From Salipaludibacillus daqingensis (GTDB lineage: Bacteria; Bacillota; Bacilli; Bacillales; Salisediminibacteriaceae), in the NCBI RefSeq assembly GCF_029891575.1, contig NZ_JARZHF010000001.1, forward strand, positions 434,001 to 498,000: DNA of 64,000 bases. The letters run 5' to 3'. A model generated the notes under the pieces. It saw only the letters and a program-made list of their open reading frames with translations. It ran no database searches and was not told the DNA's origin. The position numbers were made by a program, and so were the translations under genes. Shown here piece by piece: positions 15,473-24,992 of the stretch. Position 1 is the stretch's first letter, and every line of letters begins with the position of its first letter.

Positions 15473-15907
15473 AGCTTTCTCGATATCTTCTTTTAGTTTT
15501 CCGCACTCTTCACAATATCCATACACTTCAAATTTATGCCCAATAACTTTAAAGCCTTCCGAATATATAGGTGAATGATCCATTGGGCACTCATGAATAT
15601 GTTTTGTTTTTCCACAATCAAGACAAATTAAATGATGATGATGATGATCTGTTGAACAAGAAAATCGAAACTTTTTTTCTCCATCTAATTCCGTTGCTTC
15701 TAGGATACCTAGCTCAGTAAATAAAGATAAATTACGATAAATTGTATCGAAACTTAACCCATTGTATTTATCATGCAACGCTTCAAGCACATCTTTAGCT
15801 GCTAAATAGCGACTCTCATCAGAAAATAATTGAAGCATATCCAAACGCTTATCCGTGTGCTTATATCCTTCTTCTTTCAATTTATTCATAGCTTGATCTA
15901 CATTCAT
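15449..15907 (-). CDS. zur: Zinc uptake regulator, Fur family
   Basis: A 152-residue Fur-family repressor. A winged helix (about 10-75, LFTELGILEATELDGE) precedes the metal-binding dimerisation domain. That domain contains a histidine run (CSTDHHHHHLICLDCG) and two CxxC pairs (CLDCG, CEECG) that hold the structural zinc. It is the last gene of the metal ABC operon it presumably controls. The start overlaps the stop of the upstream permease by 4 nt. The operon context and position (yqfV of B. subtilis is zur) favour Zur over Fur or PerR. Confidence 0.9.
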   Translation of the reverse strand: MNVDQAMNKLKEEGYKHTDKRLDMLQLFSDESRYLAAKDVLEALHDKYNGLSFDTIYRNLSLFTELGILEATELDGEKKFRFSCSTDHHHHHLICLDCGKTKHIHECPMDHSPIYSEGFKVIGHKFEVYGYCEECGKLKEDIEKAKKTIPEN

Positions 15908-16788
15908 TTGACAATCTCCTTTCTTGAAGAAATGAGTCGATAACTGTTCATTATTTTTTTAATTTTATTAATCAGTAAAGCAATAATTAATAACAATAAA
16001 CCTGTTACAACAATCATGCCACCTGTAGCAATATTAAAAAAGTAGGAAAAGAATATTCCTCCTATCATTGCAGCTTCTCCAAATAAAATTCCAAGAAAAA
16101 CTACTTGACGAAAACTTTTGGCAAATTGCATACTTGCTGCAACAGGAAGGGTAACCATTGCTCCTACAAGGAGAATACCTACTACTTTCATTGACATCGA
16201 AATGACAAGAGCGATCAAAACAGAAAATAAAAAATTCATTTTTTTAACTGAAATACCTGATGTAAAAGCAAATTCTTGATCAAAAGAAATAGATAGCAAC
16301 TCTTTATAAAAAGCTGCTAATAGAAGCATCGCAATAATACCTGTCATAAAAATAAACAACAAATCATTTAAATTGACGGTTACAATACTTCCGAACATAT
16401 AATTATACCATTCTGAATAGCTGCTTGTAGACATACTGATGAGCAGAGCACTTAAACCAATACCAGAAGAAAGAATAATTGGAATTGCTAGCTCTTGAAA
16501 GTGTTTGTAAATTTGTCTCAACTTTTCAACAAGAAGCGAACCGACTAAAGAAAAAATCAAACCTGTATATAAGGGATTAATAAATGCTAATAAAGCTGTT
16601 GTTTGGCTCATCAAAACCCCTGCTGCAATACCTGAAAGGGTAATATGTGATAGCCCCTCTGAAATAATAGTCATTCTTCGTACAAGAAGAAATGCTCCTA
16701 CCACAGGACAAATGAAACCAATAATTAAACCTGCAAGAACACCTCGTTCAAGAAATGTAAGTTGTTGTAGTAATTCCATTTTATTCAC
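15904..16788 (-). CDS. znuB: Zinc ABC transporter permease, second subunit
   Basis: A 294-residue member of the ABC-3 metal permease family with about 8 membrane helices. RRMTIISEGLSHITLSGIAAG near residue 37 is the family EAA-like loop. Paralogous to the next gene upstream (11-nt gap), suggesting a heterodimeric channel. Co-transcribed with znuC, the other permease and zur. Confidence 0.85.
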   Translation of the reverse strand: MNKMELLQQLTFLERGVLAGLIIGFICPVVGAFLLVRRMTIISEGLSHITLSGIAAGVLMSQTTALLAFINPLYTGLIFSLVGSLLVEKLRQIYKHFQELAIPIILSSGIGLSALLISMSTSSYSEWYNYMFGSIVTVNLNDLLFIFMTGIIAMLLLAAFYKELLSISFDQEFAFTSGISVKKMNFLFSVLIALVISMSMKVVGILLVGAMVTLPVAASMQFAKSFRQVVFLGILFGEAAMIGGIFFSYFFNIATGGMIVVTGLLLLIIALLINKIKKIMNSYRLISSRKEIVK

Positions 16789-16799
16789 CTATTCTTCGA

Positions 16800-17633
16800 T
16801 TATAAAGACCGTTTTCGTGTTAATGCAATCGATCCAATTAAAAGAGCAATATTCGTCATGACTATCGTACCACCTGGAGCTAAATCTAAATGAAATGCAC
16901 TAATTAAACCTGTTATAACGGATACTTCCCCAAAGAGAACCGCATATAGAAACATTTGTTTGAAACCTCTTGCCCACCTCATGGCGGATGCAACTGGTAA
17001 CGTCATTAAGGCTGATACGAGTAATATACCGACAATTTGCATCGAAATTCCAATAACGAGGGCCACTAATATCATAAATATAAAGTGAAGCGATCGCTTA
17101 GGTAAACCTGAAATAACCGCTTGTTCTTCGTCGAAACTTAGAAAGAACAATTCTTTATAAAACAATAAGAGTACCAATGAAACCAAAAAGGTTAATACTA
17201 TAACGACGTGAAAATCCGTTTCACTTATTGCTACAACGCTACCAAATAAATAGTTAAACAAATCATTGTTAAATCCATCTGCTAAAGAGATAAATAGGAC
17301 ACCAACCCCAATTGCACCAGACAAAATAATTGGGATAGCTAACTCTTTATAATATTGATACATATGTCTTAATTTCTCTATCAACAGTGCACCACTTATA
17401 GAAAATACCATTCCCATATAGACTGGATTTAACCCTGCAAAAAAAGGATAATAACGGCCCAGTAATAAGCTGAAAGCAATCCCTGTTAATGTAATATGAG
17501 AGAGTGCATCTGCCATCATGGACAATCGTCTCACGACAATAAACACTCCTACAACTGGAGCTAAAAACCCAATCATTAACCCCGTGTATAATGAATATCT
17601 TAAAAAATCATACTGAAAGAAAACCTCGATCAT
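16800..17633 (-). CDS. znuB: Zinc ABC transporter permease, first subunit
   Basis: A 277-residue ABC-3 family permease with about 8 membrane helices and the RRLSMMADALSHITLTGIAF loop. The start overlaps the znuC stop by 4 nt, showing translational coupling. Two permease genes in one zinc operon are unusual and imply a heterodimer, as in some Mn importers. Confidence 0.85.
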   Translation of the reverse strand: MIEVFFQYDFLRYSLYTGLMIGFLAPVVGVFIVVRRLSMMADALSHITLTGIAFSLLLGRYYPFFAGLNPVYMGMVFSISGALLIEKLRHMYQYYKELAIPIILSGAIGVGVLFISLADGFNNDLFNYLFGSVVAISETDFHVVIVLTFLVSLVLLLFYKELFFLSFDEEQAVISGLPKRSLHFIFMILVALVIGISMQIVGILLVSALMTLPVASAMRWARGFKQMFLYAVLFGEVSVITGLISAFHLDLAPGGTIVMTNIALLIGSIALTRKRSL

Positions 17634-18454
17634 GTTTCGTCTCTCCTCACATCATCGTGATCATGGTGATGGTGATGATGGTCATGGTCGTGGTTATGTT
17701 CAAGAAGATTAACTTCATGGCCGTACATAGCCGTCATCATTTCTTCCTTATTCTCTTCAAACGAATGTTTATTTCCATGGAAATGTAAACATTTATTTAA
17801 GCATGCTACATCTGTCACATATTCAGACATAGCACCGATATCATGAGTAACAAGGATGAGGGTAATACCTTTTTCATCATTTAATTTCTTTAACATTGTA
17901 TAAAAGTTGGTCACCGATTTTGCATCAACTCCAACTGTAGGTTCATCAAGAATAAGTAGGCTAGGGTCACTGACTAATGCTCTTGCAATAAAAACTCTTT
18001 GCTGTTGACCACCTGAAAGTTGTCCAATATTTTCATTAATGAAATCTTCCATACCTACTTGAGCAATTGCTTCTCGCACCTTTTGTTTATGTTTTCGATT
18101 TAAAAAGCGAAAAAGCCCTACTTTACCGTAAAGGCCCATGGAAACAACTTCGAAAACTGTTGCAGGAAAACCGCTGTTAAAACTGTTAGCTTTTTGTGAC
18201 ACAAAACCTATATCGTTCCAACGATCGAATTTCTTCACATTAACTCCAAATAGTTTTACCGTTCCTTGGTTAGGTGTAAGCAAGCCCAACAAACATTTGA
18301 TAAGCGTTGACTTTCCTGATCCATTCGGTCCTACTAGTCCAAGAAATGATCCTTGGGGAACTTTCATGTTAATATCTTCTAAAACATTTTGATTTTGATA
18401 AGCAAATGAAAGTTGATCTATATCAATAGCTAACGGTCTTGATTGTTCGTTCAT
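17630..18454 (-). CDS. znuC: Zinc ABC transporter ATP-binding protein with histidine-rich tail
   Basis: A 274-residue ATPase with Walker A GPNGSGKST, Q-loop VSQK, signature LSGGQQQR, Walker B LLILDEP and H-loop THD. After about residue 225 comes CLNKCLHFHGN, and the last 22 residues are a His/Asp stretch (HNHDHDHHHHHHDHDD). Such a tail binds zinc and may sense or buffer it at the membrane. GAAGAGGG precedes the start. First gene of znuC-znuB-znuB-zur. No solute-binding protein gene is in the window. Confidence 0.9.
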   Translation of the reverse strand: MNEQSRPLAIDIDQLSFAYQNQNVLEDINMKVPQGSFLGLVGPNGSGKSTLIKCLLGLLTPNQGTVKLFGVNVKKFDRWNDIGFVSQKANSFNSGFPATVFEVVSMGLYGKVGLFRFLNRKHKQKVREAIAQVGMEDFINENIGQLSGGQQQRVFIARALVSDPSLLILDEPTVGVDAKSVTNFYTMLKKLNDEKGITLILVTHDIGAMSEYVTDVACLNKCLHFHGNKHSFEENKEEMMTAMYGHEVNLLEHNHDHDHHHHHHDHDDVRRDET

Positions 18455-18471
18455 TTGAATCCCTCTTCACT

Positions 18472-18494
18472 TGTATAAGAATCATTCCGATTTA
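18472..18494 (-). promoter_or_regulatory. Probable Zur box in the znu operon leader
   Basis: Minus strand TAAATCGGAATGATT followed by CTTATACA. The left half matches the Bacillus Zur box (TAAATCGTAAT-N-ATTACGATTTA) at 10 of 11 positions. The right half is degenerate. It lies just downstream of the transcription start, where binding would block the operon. Confidence 0.6.
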
Positions 18495-18506
18495 CTTTCT
18501 CATCGT

Positions 18507-18535
18507 AGTATACATTAGCTATACTAGTTTGTAAA
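18507..18535 (-). promoter_or_regulatory. Sigma-A promoter of the znu operon
   Basis: TTTACA (18530-18535), exactly 17 nt, TATACT (18507-18512). Start near 18500, immediately before the Zur box. Confidence 0.8.
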
Positions 18536-18613
18536 TAAACAAGACCGTTGCACCCTCGCATCTTATTGATAATCTCTATATAATAGAAATAACTGAAAAA
18601 GGAGGCTATTAAA

Positions 18614-20149
18614 TTGGAAGCACAACAAATTGGCATCGTTGATATGGGTTCCAACTCCATTCGTTTTGTTATATATAAAGTTGATCATTTGGCTAGTTAT
18701 CAAGAAATTTTAAATTTAAAGGTAACAGCAAGATTAAGTACATATATTACTAAAGAAGGCAAGATGACTAAAGAAGGTATCAATGTGATTATTGATACCT
18801 TAAAGAAATTCGAAACCGTTGTCACTGACTTTGATTTAACTGAAATTCGCGGTGTAGCTACTGCAGCCGTGAGAAACGCTACAAATCAATTAGATATCAT
18901 ACATGCAATCAATGAACGTACACCTTTTACAATCTCTATTCTAAGTGAAGAAGAAGAAGCATATTATGGTTACTTAGCTATTACAAACTCAACAAATATT
19001 CACGAAGGCGTCACTGTTGATATAGGTGGAGGAAGTACGGAAATTACTTATTATAAAAATCGAGTCCTAAAACACTCTCATAGCTTTCCCTTTGGAGCCA
19101 TCACATTAAAAAAACGTTTCGTGGAAAATAACTCTCCAACAAAAGAAGAATGGCAAAATATTCGGCAGTTTTTACAAGATCAGTACGACAAACTCCCATG
19201 GTTAAAAGGAAAAAAGGTTCCCGTTATTGGAATCGGAGGCTCTGCTCGAAATATAGCTCTTGTTCATCAAAACTATATTTCTTACCCACTTTCTGGATTG
19301 CATCAATATGAAATGTCAAAAGAGGATGTCTCATCCATACAAGAAAAGCTGTCTTCTTTACCGTTCAAAAAGAGAGAAAAGGTCGATGGTTTATCTAAAG
19401 ATCGAGCAGATATTATCTTACCAGCGATCGCTGCAATAGAAGAACTAATTCATTATGTTCAATCAAACGAGTTTATCGTCAGTAATAAAGGGCTAAGGGA
19501 CGGCCTTTTTTATGAAATTCTTCTAAAACCCATGGAAGTAACACATTTCCCAGATGTTACAAACGAAAGTTTTTATCAGCTAGCGATTAACTTTCGATTA
19601 AATGATGATCATCAGAGAAGAATCTCTGTACTTTCGTCCTATCTTGCACATGAACTATTACAGCTAAATGAAATAGAATTATCGGAAATGGATTTCAAAC
19701 ATTTAAAATGGGGAGCGAATGTTTTCTATCTTGGACACGCGATTAACCCTGAGTCTCAAAGCCAACATAGTTTTTACCTACTTACTAATCAGTCGATTGA
19801 TGGTCTTTCTCATATTGAACGTTTAACCATTGCCTTTTTGTCTTCTTTTAAATCACGCTCTCAACTATATCAATATGCTGTCCCTTATCGTCATTGGATA
19901 TCAAAAGAAGAACTAAGTAAATTTGAATTGATGGGCTCCATTCTTAAACTATCTTATGCCTTTGACGTATCGAAAAGAGATGTAGTCCAGCGTCTCGAAG
20001 TCACAAATCAATCAAAACTAACACTAACAGTAAACGTATTTTACCGTGGCGAATTTTATTTTGAGTCGTTTCATGCTAATAAATACAAAAAACACTTAGA
20101 GCGTTGCCTTAACAAATCTATCCACTTAGAATTTATCGAAGAGAGCTAA
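18614..20149 (+). CDS. ppx: Exopolyphosphatase, Ppx/GppA family
   Basis: A 511-residue enzyme that removes terminal phosphates from polyphosphate (or the pentaphosphate of pppGpp). The N-terminal actin-like fold shows GIVDMGSNSIRFVIY, the catalytic Glu region GVATAAVRNA and TVDIGGGSTEITYY. The C-terminal helical domain (about 310-510) is HD-like and diverged. It starts with TTG 18614 behind AAAGGAGGC. A TATAAT at 18579-18584 is a likely -10. The next gene, ppk, has the opposing activity, so the pair controls polyphosphate level. Confidence 0.93.
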   Translation: MEAQQIGIVDMGSNSIRFVIYKVDHLASYQEILNLKVTARLSTYITKEGKMTKEGINVIIDTLKKFETVVTDFDLTEIRGVATAAVRNATNQLDIIHAINERTPFTISILSEEEEAYYGYLAITNSTNIHEGVTVDIGGGSTEITYYKNRVLKHSHSFPFGAITLKKRFVENNSPTKEEWQNIRQFLQDQYDKLPWLKGKKVPVIGIGGSARNIALVHQNYISYPLSGLHQYEMSKEDVSSIQEKLSSLPFKKREKVDGLSKDRADIILPAIAAIEELIHYVQSNEFIVSNKGLRDGLFYEILLKPMEVTHFPDVTNESFYQLAINFRLNDDHQRRISVLSSYLAHELLQLNEIELSEMDFKHLKWGANVFYLGHAINPESQSQHSFYLLTNQSIDGLSHIERLTIAFLSSFKSRSQLYQYAVPYRHWISKEELSKFELMGSILKLSYAFDVSKRDVVQRLEVTNQSKLTLTVNVFYRGEFYFESFHANKYKKHLERCLNKSIHLEFIEES

Positions 20150-20231
20150 CTCTTCGCATGAATCTATGGTGTTTTGCTATGATTAAAGGGGAAGTTTCGC
20201 CACTTAAAATCAAAAGATGGAGGGGTCACTT

Positions 20232-22337
20232 TTGAAACAAGAAAACAATAGCAAACAAATTAACTTAAATGATCCTCATTTTTATAATAATCGCGAATTA
20301 AGTTGGTTGAGCTTCAACGAACGTGTTTTACAAGAAGGGTTAGATAACGAAAATCCATTGCTTGAAAGACTTAAATTCATGGCGATATTTAGTTCCAACT
20401 TAGACGAGTTTTTTATGGTTCGAGTAGCCGGTTTGAAAGATCAGGTCAAAGCGGGATTCAATAAACCTGAAAATAAGTCGGGCCTCACCCCTAAACAACA
20501 GTTAAAACAAATCTCTGAACAAACTCACCGATTAATTCAGATCCAAGACGAATTATATCATTTAGAACTCCGAGCATCTCTAAAACAAGAAGGTATCACA
20601 TTTTTACCAATTAATAGCATTGATGGAGATGCTTATGATACATTATCTGAGCACTTTAAAAACTATATATTACCCGTTTTAACACCGATGGCAATTGATG
20701 CCTATCGTCCGTTTCCGATGTTATTGAATAAAAGCTTAAACTTGGCTGTTGTTCTCTATGGTGACGAGGTGGAACAAACAGATAAATTAGCAATCGTACA
20801 AGTTCCTTCTGTTTTAAAACGGTATATTCCAATTGAACAAAAGGAGGAAACAACGAGTTTTGTATTATTAGAAGATGTCATAAGCCATTTTATAAATCAT
20901 CTTTTTAGCGGAAATAAAGTAAAATCAGTATCGCCATTTCGTATTACGAGAAATGCCGATTTAACAATTCATGAAGAGGGTGCTAGAGACCTGTTGCTTG
21001 AAATTGAAAAAGAATTAAAAAAACGTAAATGGGGTGCTGCTGTTAGATTAGAGATGCAGCGAGAGAAGATGGATGATAAAGTGCTATCTTTTTTATTGAA
21101 TGTTTTAGAACTTCACGATGACGATATCTATGAAGTATCAGGTCCGATTGATTTGTCATTTTTATTTTCTTTTTACAATGATGTAGCTCACGAATACGAA
21201 TCACTTGTTCATGAAGCTTTTATCCCTCAACTACCCAAAGATTTATATGACGAAGAGGATATTTTTCTTGCAGCGTTAAAAAAAGATATATTTTTTCATC
21301 ATCCCTATGAATCGTTCCAACCAATCGTTGATTTCATCTCAAAAGCTGCTGAGGACAAAAACGTCTTAGCGATTAAGCAAACTCTCTATCGAGTCAGTGG
21401 TGATTCACCTATCATTAAAGCGCTATCCACAGCTGCAGAATCTGGAAAACAAGTTACTGTCCTTGTGGAATTAAAAGCTCGGTTTGATGAGGAAAAAAAT
21501 ATTCATTGGGCTAGGAAACTAGAAAAGTCTGGTGTACATGTCATTTATGGGATTACAGGTCTAAAAACACATAGCAAAATAACACTAGTTATCCGTCATC
21601 ACCAGCAAAAGATCCAACGCTTTGTTCATTTAGGTACAGGAAATTACAATGATTCTACCGCTAAGCTTTATACAGATATGGGAATTTTAACGACTCAAGA
21701 ATCTTTTGGGATAGACGCTACTAATTTTTTTAATCATCTTAGTGGTTTTAGTCATAAACCAAAATGGAAAGAATTATCTACATCACCATTTGAAATGCGA
21801 GATAAGTTTCTTTCTTTAATCGATAAGGAAATAAACTTTCAAAAAAAACATGGTGATGGACACATTATTGCAAAAATGAATTCTCTTACCGATAAACCAA
21901 TTATTTTAAAGCTTTATGAAGCTAGTCGAGCAGGAGTGAAAATTGATCTGATCGTTCGAGGAATTTGTTGTCTTCGGCCTGGTATTCCAAACGTTAGTGA
22001 AACGATTACTGTAAGAAGCATTATTGGTCGATTTTTGGAACACAGTAGAATATTTTATTTCAATCAACACGGTTTACAGAAAATTTACTTATCATCTGCC
22101 GATTGGATGACTCGTAATATGGAAAAACGTATCGAATTATTGTTTCCTGTCTACTCAGATTCGATAAAAGAGAGGATACGAAATGTCTTAACTGTTACTT
22201 TAAAAGATAATGTAAAAGCTAGAGAGCAAAAATCAGATGGAAGTTATCAATATGTAAATCAAGAAGAATCACAGCTGCTCATTGAAAGTCAAAAAGAATT
22301 CTATAAACAAGCAGCAATGTTCTTTGAGGACAATTAA
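20232..22337 (+). CDS. ppk: Polyphosphate kinase 1
   Basis: A 701-residue enzyme that reversibly makes polyphosphate from ATP. Family domains are in order: N (YNNRELSWLSFNERV, about 15-110), head (about 120-300), C1 and C2 phospholipase-D-like domains. The catalytic histidine is in GLKTHSKITLV and the second in EHSRIFYF. The start is TTG 20232, because GGAGGGG sits 8 nt before it. The ATG at 20217 would overlap that site. It follows ppx after a 67-nt gap and is probably co-transcribed. Confidence 0.95.
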   Translation: MKQENNSKQINLNDPHFYNNRELSWLSFNERVLQEGLDNENPLLERLKFMAIFSSNLDEFFMVRVAGLKDQVKAGFNKPENKSGLTPKQQLKQISEQTHRLIQIQDELYHLELRASLKQEGITFLPINSIDGDAYDTLSEHFKNYILPVLTPMAIDAYRPFPMLLNKSLNLAVVLYGDEVEQTDKLAIVQVPSVLKRYIPIEQKEETTSFVLLEDVISHFINHLFSGNKVKSVSPFRITRNADLTIHEEGARDLLLEIEKELKKRKWGAAVRLEMQREKMDDKVLSFLLNVLELHDDDIYEVSGPIDLSFLFSFYNDVAHEYESLVHEAFIPQLPKDLYDEEDIFLAALKKDIFFHHPYESFQPIVDFISKAAEDKNVLAIKQTLYRVSGDSPIIKALSTAAESGKQVTVLVELKARFDEEKNIHWARKLEKSGVHVIYGITGLKTHSKITLVIRHHQQKIQRFVHLGTGNYNDSTAKLYTDMGILTTQESFGIDATNFFNHLSGFSHKPKWKELSTSPFEMRDKFLSLIDKEINFQKKHGDGHIIAKMNSLTDKPIILKLYEASRAGVKIDLIVRGICCLRPGIPNVSETITVRSIIGRFLEHSRIFYFNQHGLQKIYLSSADWMTRNMEKRIELLFPVYSDSIKERIRNVLTVTLKDNVKAREQKSDGSYQYVNQEESQLLIESQKEFYKQAAMFFEDN

Positions 22338-22365
22338 GTTTTATAAAAAAGGCTATGTAATAGCG

Positions 22366-22413
22366 AAAAAAAATGAGGTAAGAGCCATATCCATATAGGC
22401 TCCCCCTCATTTT
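22366..22413. terminator. Bidirectional terminator between ppk and the transglycosylase gene
   Basis: Long stem AAAATGAGG ... CCTCATTTT with an inner GAGCC / GGCTC stem, flanked by an A-run and T-run. Confidence 0.85.
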
Positions 22414-22416
22414 GAA

Positions 22417-23133
22417 CTACTGATCATAGGTAACTAAACTACTCTTTTCTGCATTTTCTTGAATCTCGACAGCATACCAGCTTTTAGCATCTCCATTTTC
22501 CTCTATATACTGCTCTAAACCATACATACCTCTATGGTAAGCAGTTAATGCATGGTCCCAATCTCCATACTCCTCATAGAGAAAATCTAAATAGACAATA
22601 GATAGCTGAATGGAATAATAAGGATCAAATAACATCTCATCGTCATATGGTAGATCAGCCATATCAGCAATCCAAGGACCTGTATTTTTCATAAACTGAG
22701 CTATTCCATAAGCGTGACCATATTTTGTTTCTGGACCAACTAGTTCTGGATCAAACTCTCCTCCTGTTTCTACTTTTAATAATTCATAAACAATAAGAGG
22801 ATCAATATCTTTTTGCTTAGCTTCGAGAGTCAAAAAAGTTCCCCAATCTTTTTTAAAAGTACCATCACTGTTTTCATGTAAATGTGTCGCCATTCGTTTC
22901 GCAATTTCCCAGCTTTCATAACCCGCAACCTTGTAGTCGTCCGGTAAGTGATCAATGATACCTTTCATCCGTTCCACTTCTAAATCTAATCCTTGCTGTT
23001 TTCTTTGGTCTTCTTTAACAATTTGTAATTCTTGTATTTTTCCCTTTGTCTGAACAAATTCATTCCCTAATAAAAGTGAGTACCCTGACAGGACAGTAAT
23101 TACCAAAATCATCACAAGCGTTTGAAAACGCAT
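22417..23133 (-). CDS. Lytic transglycosylase, SLT domain
   Basis: A 238-residue exported enzyme with an N-terminal signal anchor (3-22) and a coiled segment (30-60). The SLT domain spans about 95-215: catalytic Glu in YELLKVETGGEF, then the AYGIAQFMKNTG motif and the ALTAYHRG segment. It cleaves peptidoglycan glycan strands, leaving anhydro-muramic acid. AAAGGAGGG precedes ATG. Its leader contains a TGTACAC / GTGTACA inverted repeat. Confidence 0.85.
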   Translation of the reverse strand: MRFQTLVMILVITVLSGYSLLLGNEFVQTKGKIQELQIVKEDQRKQQGLDLEVERMKGIIDHLPDDYKVAGYESWEIAKRMATHLHENSDGTFKKDWGTFLTLEAKQKDIDPLIVYELLKVETGGEFDPELVGPETKYGHAYGIAQFMKNTGPWIADMADLPYDDEMLFDPYYSIQLSIVYLDFLYEEYGDWDHALTAYHRGMYGLEQYIEENGDAKSWYAVEIQENAEKSSLVTYDQ

Positions 23134-23155
23134 GAGTTGTCCCTCCTTTTAATAC

Positions 23156-23174
23156 TGTACACTTCATGTGTACA
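23156..23174 (-). promoter_or_regulatory. Inverted repeat in the transglycosylase leader
   Basis: TGTACAC, 5-nt centre, GTGTACA, located just after the predicted transcription start and before the ribosome-binding site. Could be an operator or a leader hairpin. No known regulator consensus matches. Confidence 0.4.
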
Positions 23175-23181
23175 AGTAAGC

Positions 23182-23210
23182 ATAATAACTTATCTATGCA
23201 ATAAAAGCAA
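23182..23210 (-). promoter_or_regulatory. Sigma-A promoter of the transglycosylase gene
   Basis: TTGCTT (23205-23210), 17-nt spacer, TATTAT (23182-23187). Confidence 0.6.
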
Positions 23211-23284
23211 CTAACTCGGCCTACAATTACCATTATTTTCTATTTTATGGTGAATAATTACTAATAAGGTCAAATAAAACAAAT

Positions 23285-23316
23285 AAATACCTGTATATAA
23301 AAATATACAGGTATTT
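23285..23316 (-). terminator. Terminator of the metal ABC operon
   Basis: Minus-strand stem AAATACCTGTATA / TATACAGGTATTT followed by ATTTG, 43 nt after the permease stop codon. Confidence 0.85.
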
Positions 23317-23358
23317 CCATATAGCTGCTGGAGTCAAATAAAATCTGATTTCCTAGCA

Positions 23359-24234
23359 TTATGAAGATAAGGATTCTTTTTTAGGCGTACGTAACCATTT
23401 AAAAACAAGTCCTTGTTTTGGGGCAAAAAAGAATGTGAAAATAAATATAACCGAAGCAACTAAAACAATCGATGCCCCTGAAGAGACGTCATAAATAACA
23501 GAGAAAAATAGTCCTAGCACGGCAGATATCACTCCAAATATTGCTGAGAGCAATAACATAACGGAAAACCTCTCTGTTAACAAATAGGCTGTAGACCCTG
23601 GAGTAATTAACATAGCAACAACTAAAATTATTCCTACCGTTTGTAAGGAAGCAACAGTAACAAATGAGAGCAGGAGCATAAGCATATAATGGATCCATTT
23701 AACAGGTAAACCTGTTGCTTTAGCCATCGTTTCATCAAATGTGCTTAACAAAAGCGGACGATAAAATACTAAAATGACAATTAATACAAATGCCCCAATT
23801 CCCATTGTAATATATAAGTCTGTTTGTGAAACAGCAAGAACATTTCCAAAAAGAATATGCCACAAGTCAACACTCGTTCCCTGCAATGCTGTGATCATAA
23901 CAACCCCTAAAGCAAACATCGCTGAGAACATAATTCCTATCGCCGAGTCTTCTTTGATTCGGCTATTTTGAGAAATAAACCCTATTGCTAAAGCAGTTAA
24001 TACCCCAGTAATAACAGCCCCAACAAAGAAACTTGCACCAACCATATAAGCTAGGACAACGCCTGGAAGTACGGCATGCGAAATCGCATCACCCATGAGT
24101 GCCATCCCTCGCAAAATAATAAAACAGCCAATAACTCCACAAATAATCCCTACTAAAACAGCAGCCAACAAAGCATTTTGTAAATAAGGATAATTCATTA
24201 ATTGATAAAAAAACATTTCAATGTTTCCGATCAA
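23359..24234 (-). CDS. Metal (probably manganese) ABC transporter permease
   Basis: A 291-residue ABC-3 family permease with 8-9 membrane helices. ILRGMALMGDAISHAVLPGV near residue 40 is the conserved loop of MntC/PsaC-type manganese permeases, distinct from the two ZnuB proteins above. The start overlaps the ATPase stop by 4 nt. No solute-binding protein is encoded next to it. Manganese is inferred from similarity and the upstream MntR-like operator. Confidence 0.82.
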   Translation of the reverse strand: MIGNIEMFFYQLMNYPYLQNALLAAVLVGIICGVIGCFIILRGMALMGDAISHAVLPGVVLAYMVGASFFVGAVITGVLTALAIGFISQNSRIKEDSAIGIMFSAMFALGVVMITALQGTSVDLWHILFGNVLAVSQTDLYITMGIGAFVLIVILVFYRPLLLSTFDETMAKATGLPVKWIHYMLMLLLSFVTVASLQTVGIILVVAMLITPGSTAYLLTERFSVMLLLSAIFGVISAVLGLFFSVIYDVSSGASIVLVASVIFIFTFFFAPKQGLVFKWLRTPKKESLSS

Positions 24235-24992
24235 GGTCCCACCACCACCATCTCGTTACCTTCTTTTATAATAGCCGCATTTTCTTGATATGCTTCTTTT
24301 AAAAACTTTGGTTTATAGACATCACGAACTGCACCAGCTTGAATCAATACTTGATTTAAAAGAACAAGTTGATCAAAATATTTCTCTACTTTACTCAAAT
24401 CGTGATGAATAATAAACATTGTTTTTCCGTCATTACGAAGTTCATGAAGAATATTGACAATGATTTCTTCTGACTGTACATCAATTCCAACAAATGGTTC
24501 ATCCAAGAAAAATAAATCTGCATCTTGTGCCAATGCTCTAGCTAAAAATACCCTTTGCTGCTGACCACCAGATAATTCTCCTATTTGCCTGTTTGCATAG
24601 GTTCCCATTCCAACTTTATCTAAAGCTTCTCTAGCGCAATCTCGGTCATATCGACTCGCCCTTTTATACCAAGGAATGTGTACAAACCTCCCCATCAACA
24701 CAACATCTTCTACGCGTACTGGAAAATCCCAGTCAATTGTATTTCGTTGAGGGACATAAGCAATTTTTTTACGCATTGACTGAATATTTTTTCCGAAATA
24801 AGAAACGTCTCCTCCGCTTTTTTCCAACCCCAGCATTGCTTTCATTAGCGTTGATTTTCCTGCTCCATTGGGACCTATCACACCAACAATTGTTCCTTCT
24901 TGAACAGAAAAAGAGATGTCCCGAATTGCAGAGTGATTATAATAATTTACAGATAAGTGTTTTACTTCAATTTGTTGATTTGTCATACTCAT
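24231..24992 (-). CDS. Metal (probably manganese) ABC transporter ATP-binding protein
   Basis: A 253-residue ATPase with Walker A GPNGAGKST, Q-loop PQRN, signature LSGGQQQR, Walker B FFLDEP and H-loop HHD. The IDWDFPVRVEDVVLMGR segment is typical of MntB/PsaB-type manganese importers. First gene of a two-gene operon. GGAGGTCG precedes ATG. Energises the permease encoded next. Confidence 0.85.
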   Translation of the reverse strand: MSMTNQQIEVKHLSVNYYNHSAIRDISFSVQEGTIVGVIGPNGAGKSTLMKAMLGLEKSGGDVSYFGKNIQSMRKKIAYVPQRNTIDWDFPVRVEDVVLMGRFVHIPWYKRASRYDRDCAREALDKVGMGTYANRQIGELSGGQQQRVFLARALAQDADLFFLDEPFVGIDVQSEEIIVNILHELRNDGKTMFIIHHDLSKVEKYFDQLVLLNQVLIQAGAVRDVYKPKFLKEAYQENAAIIKEGNEMVVVGP

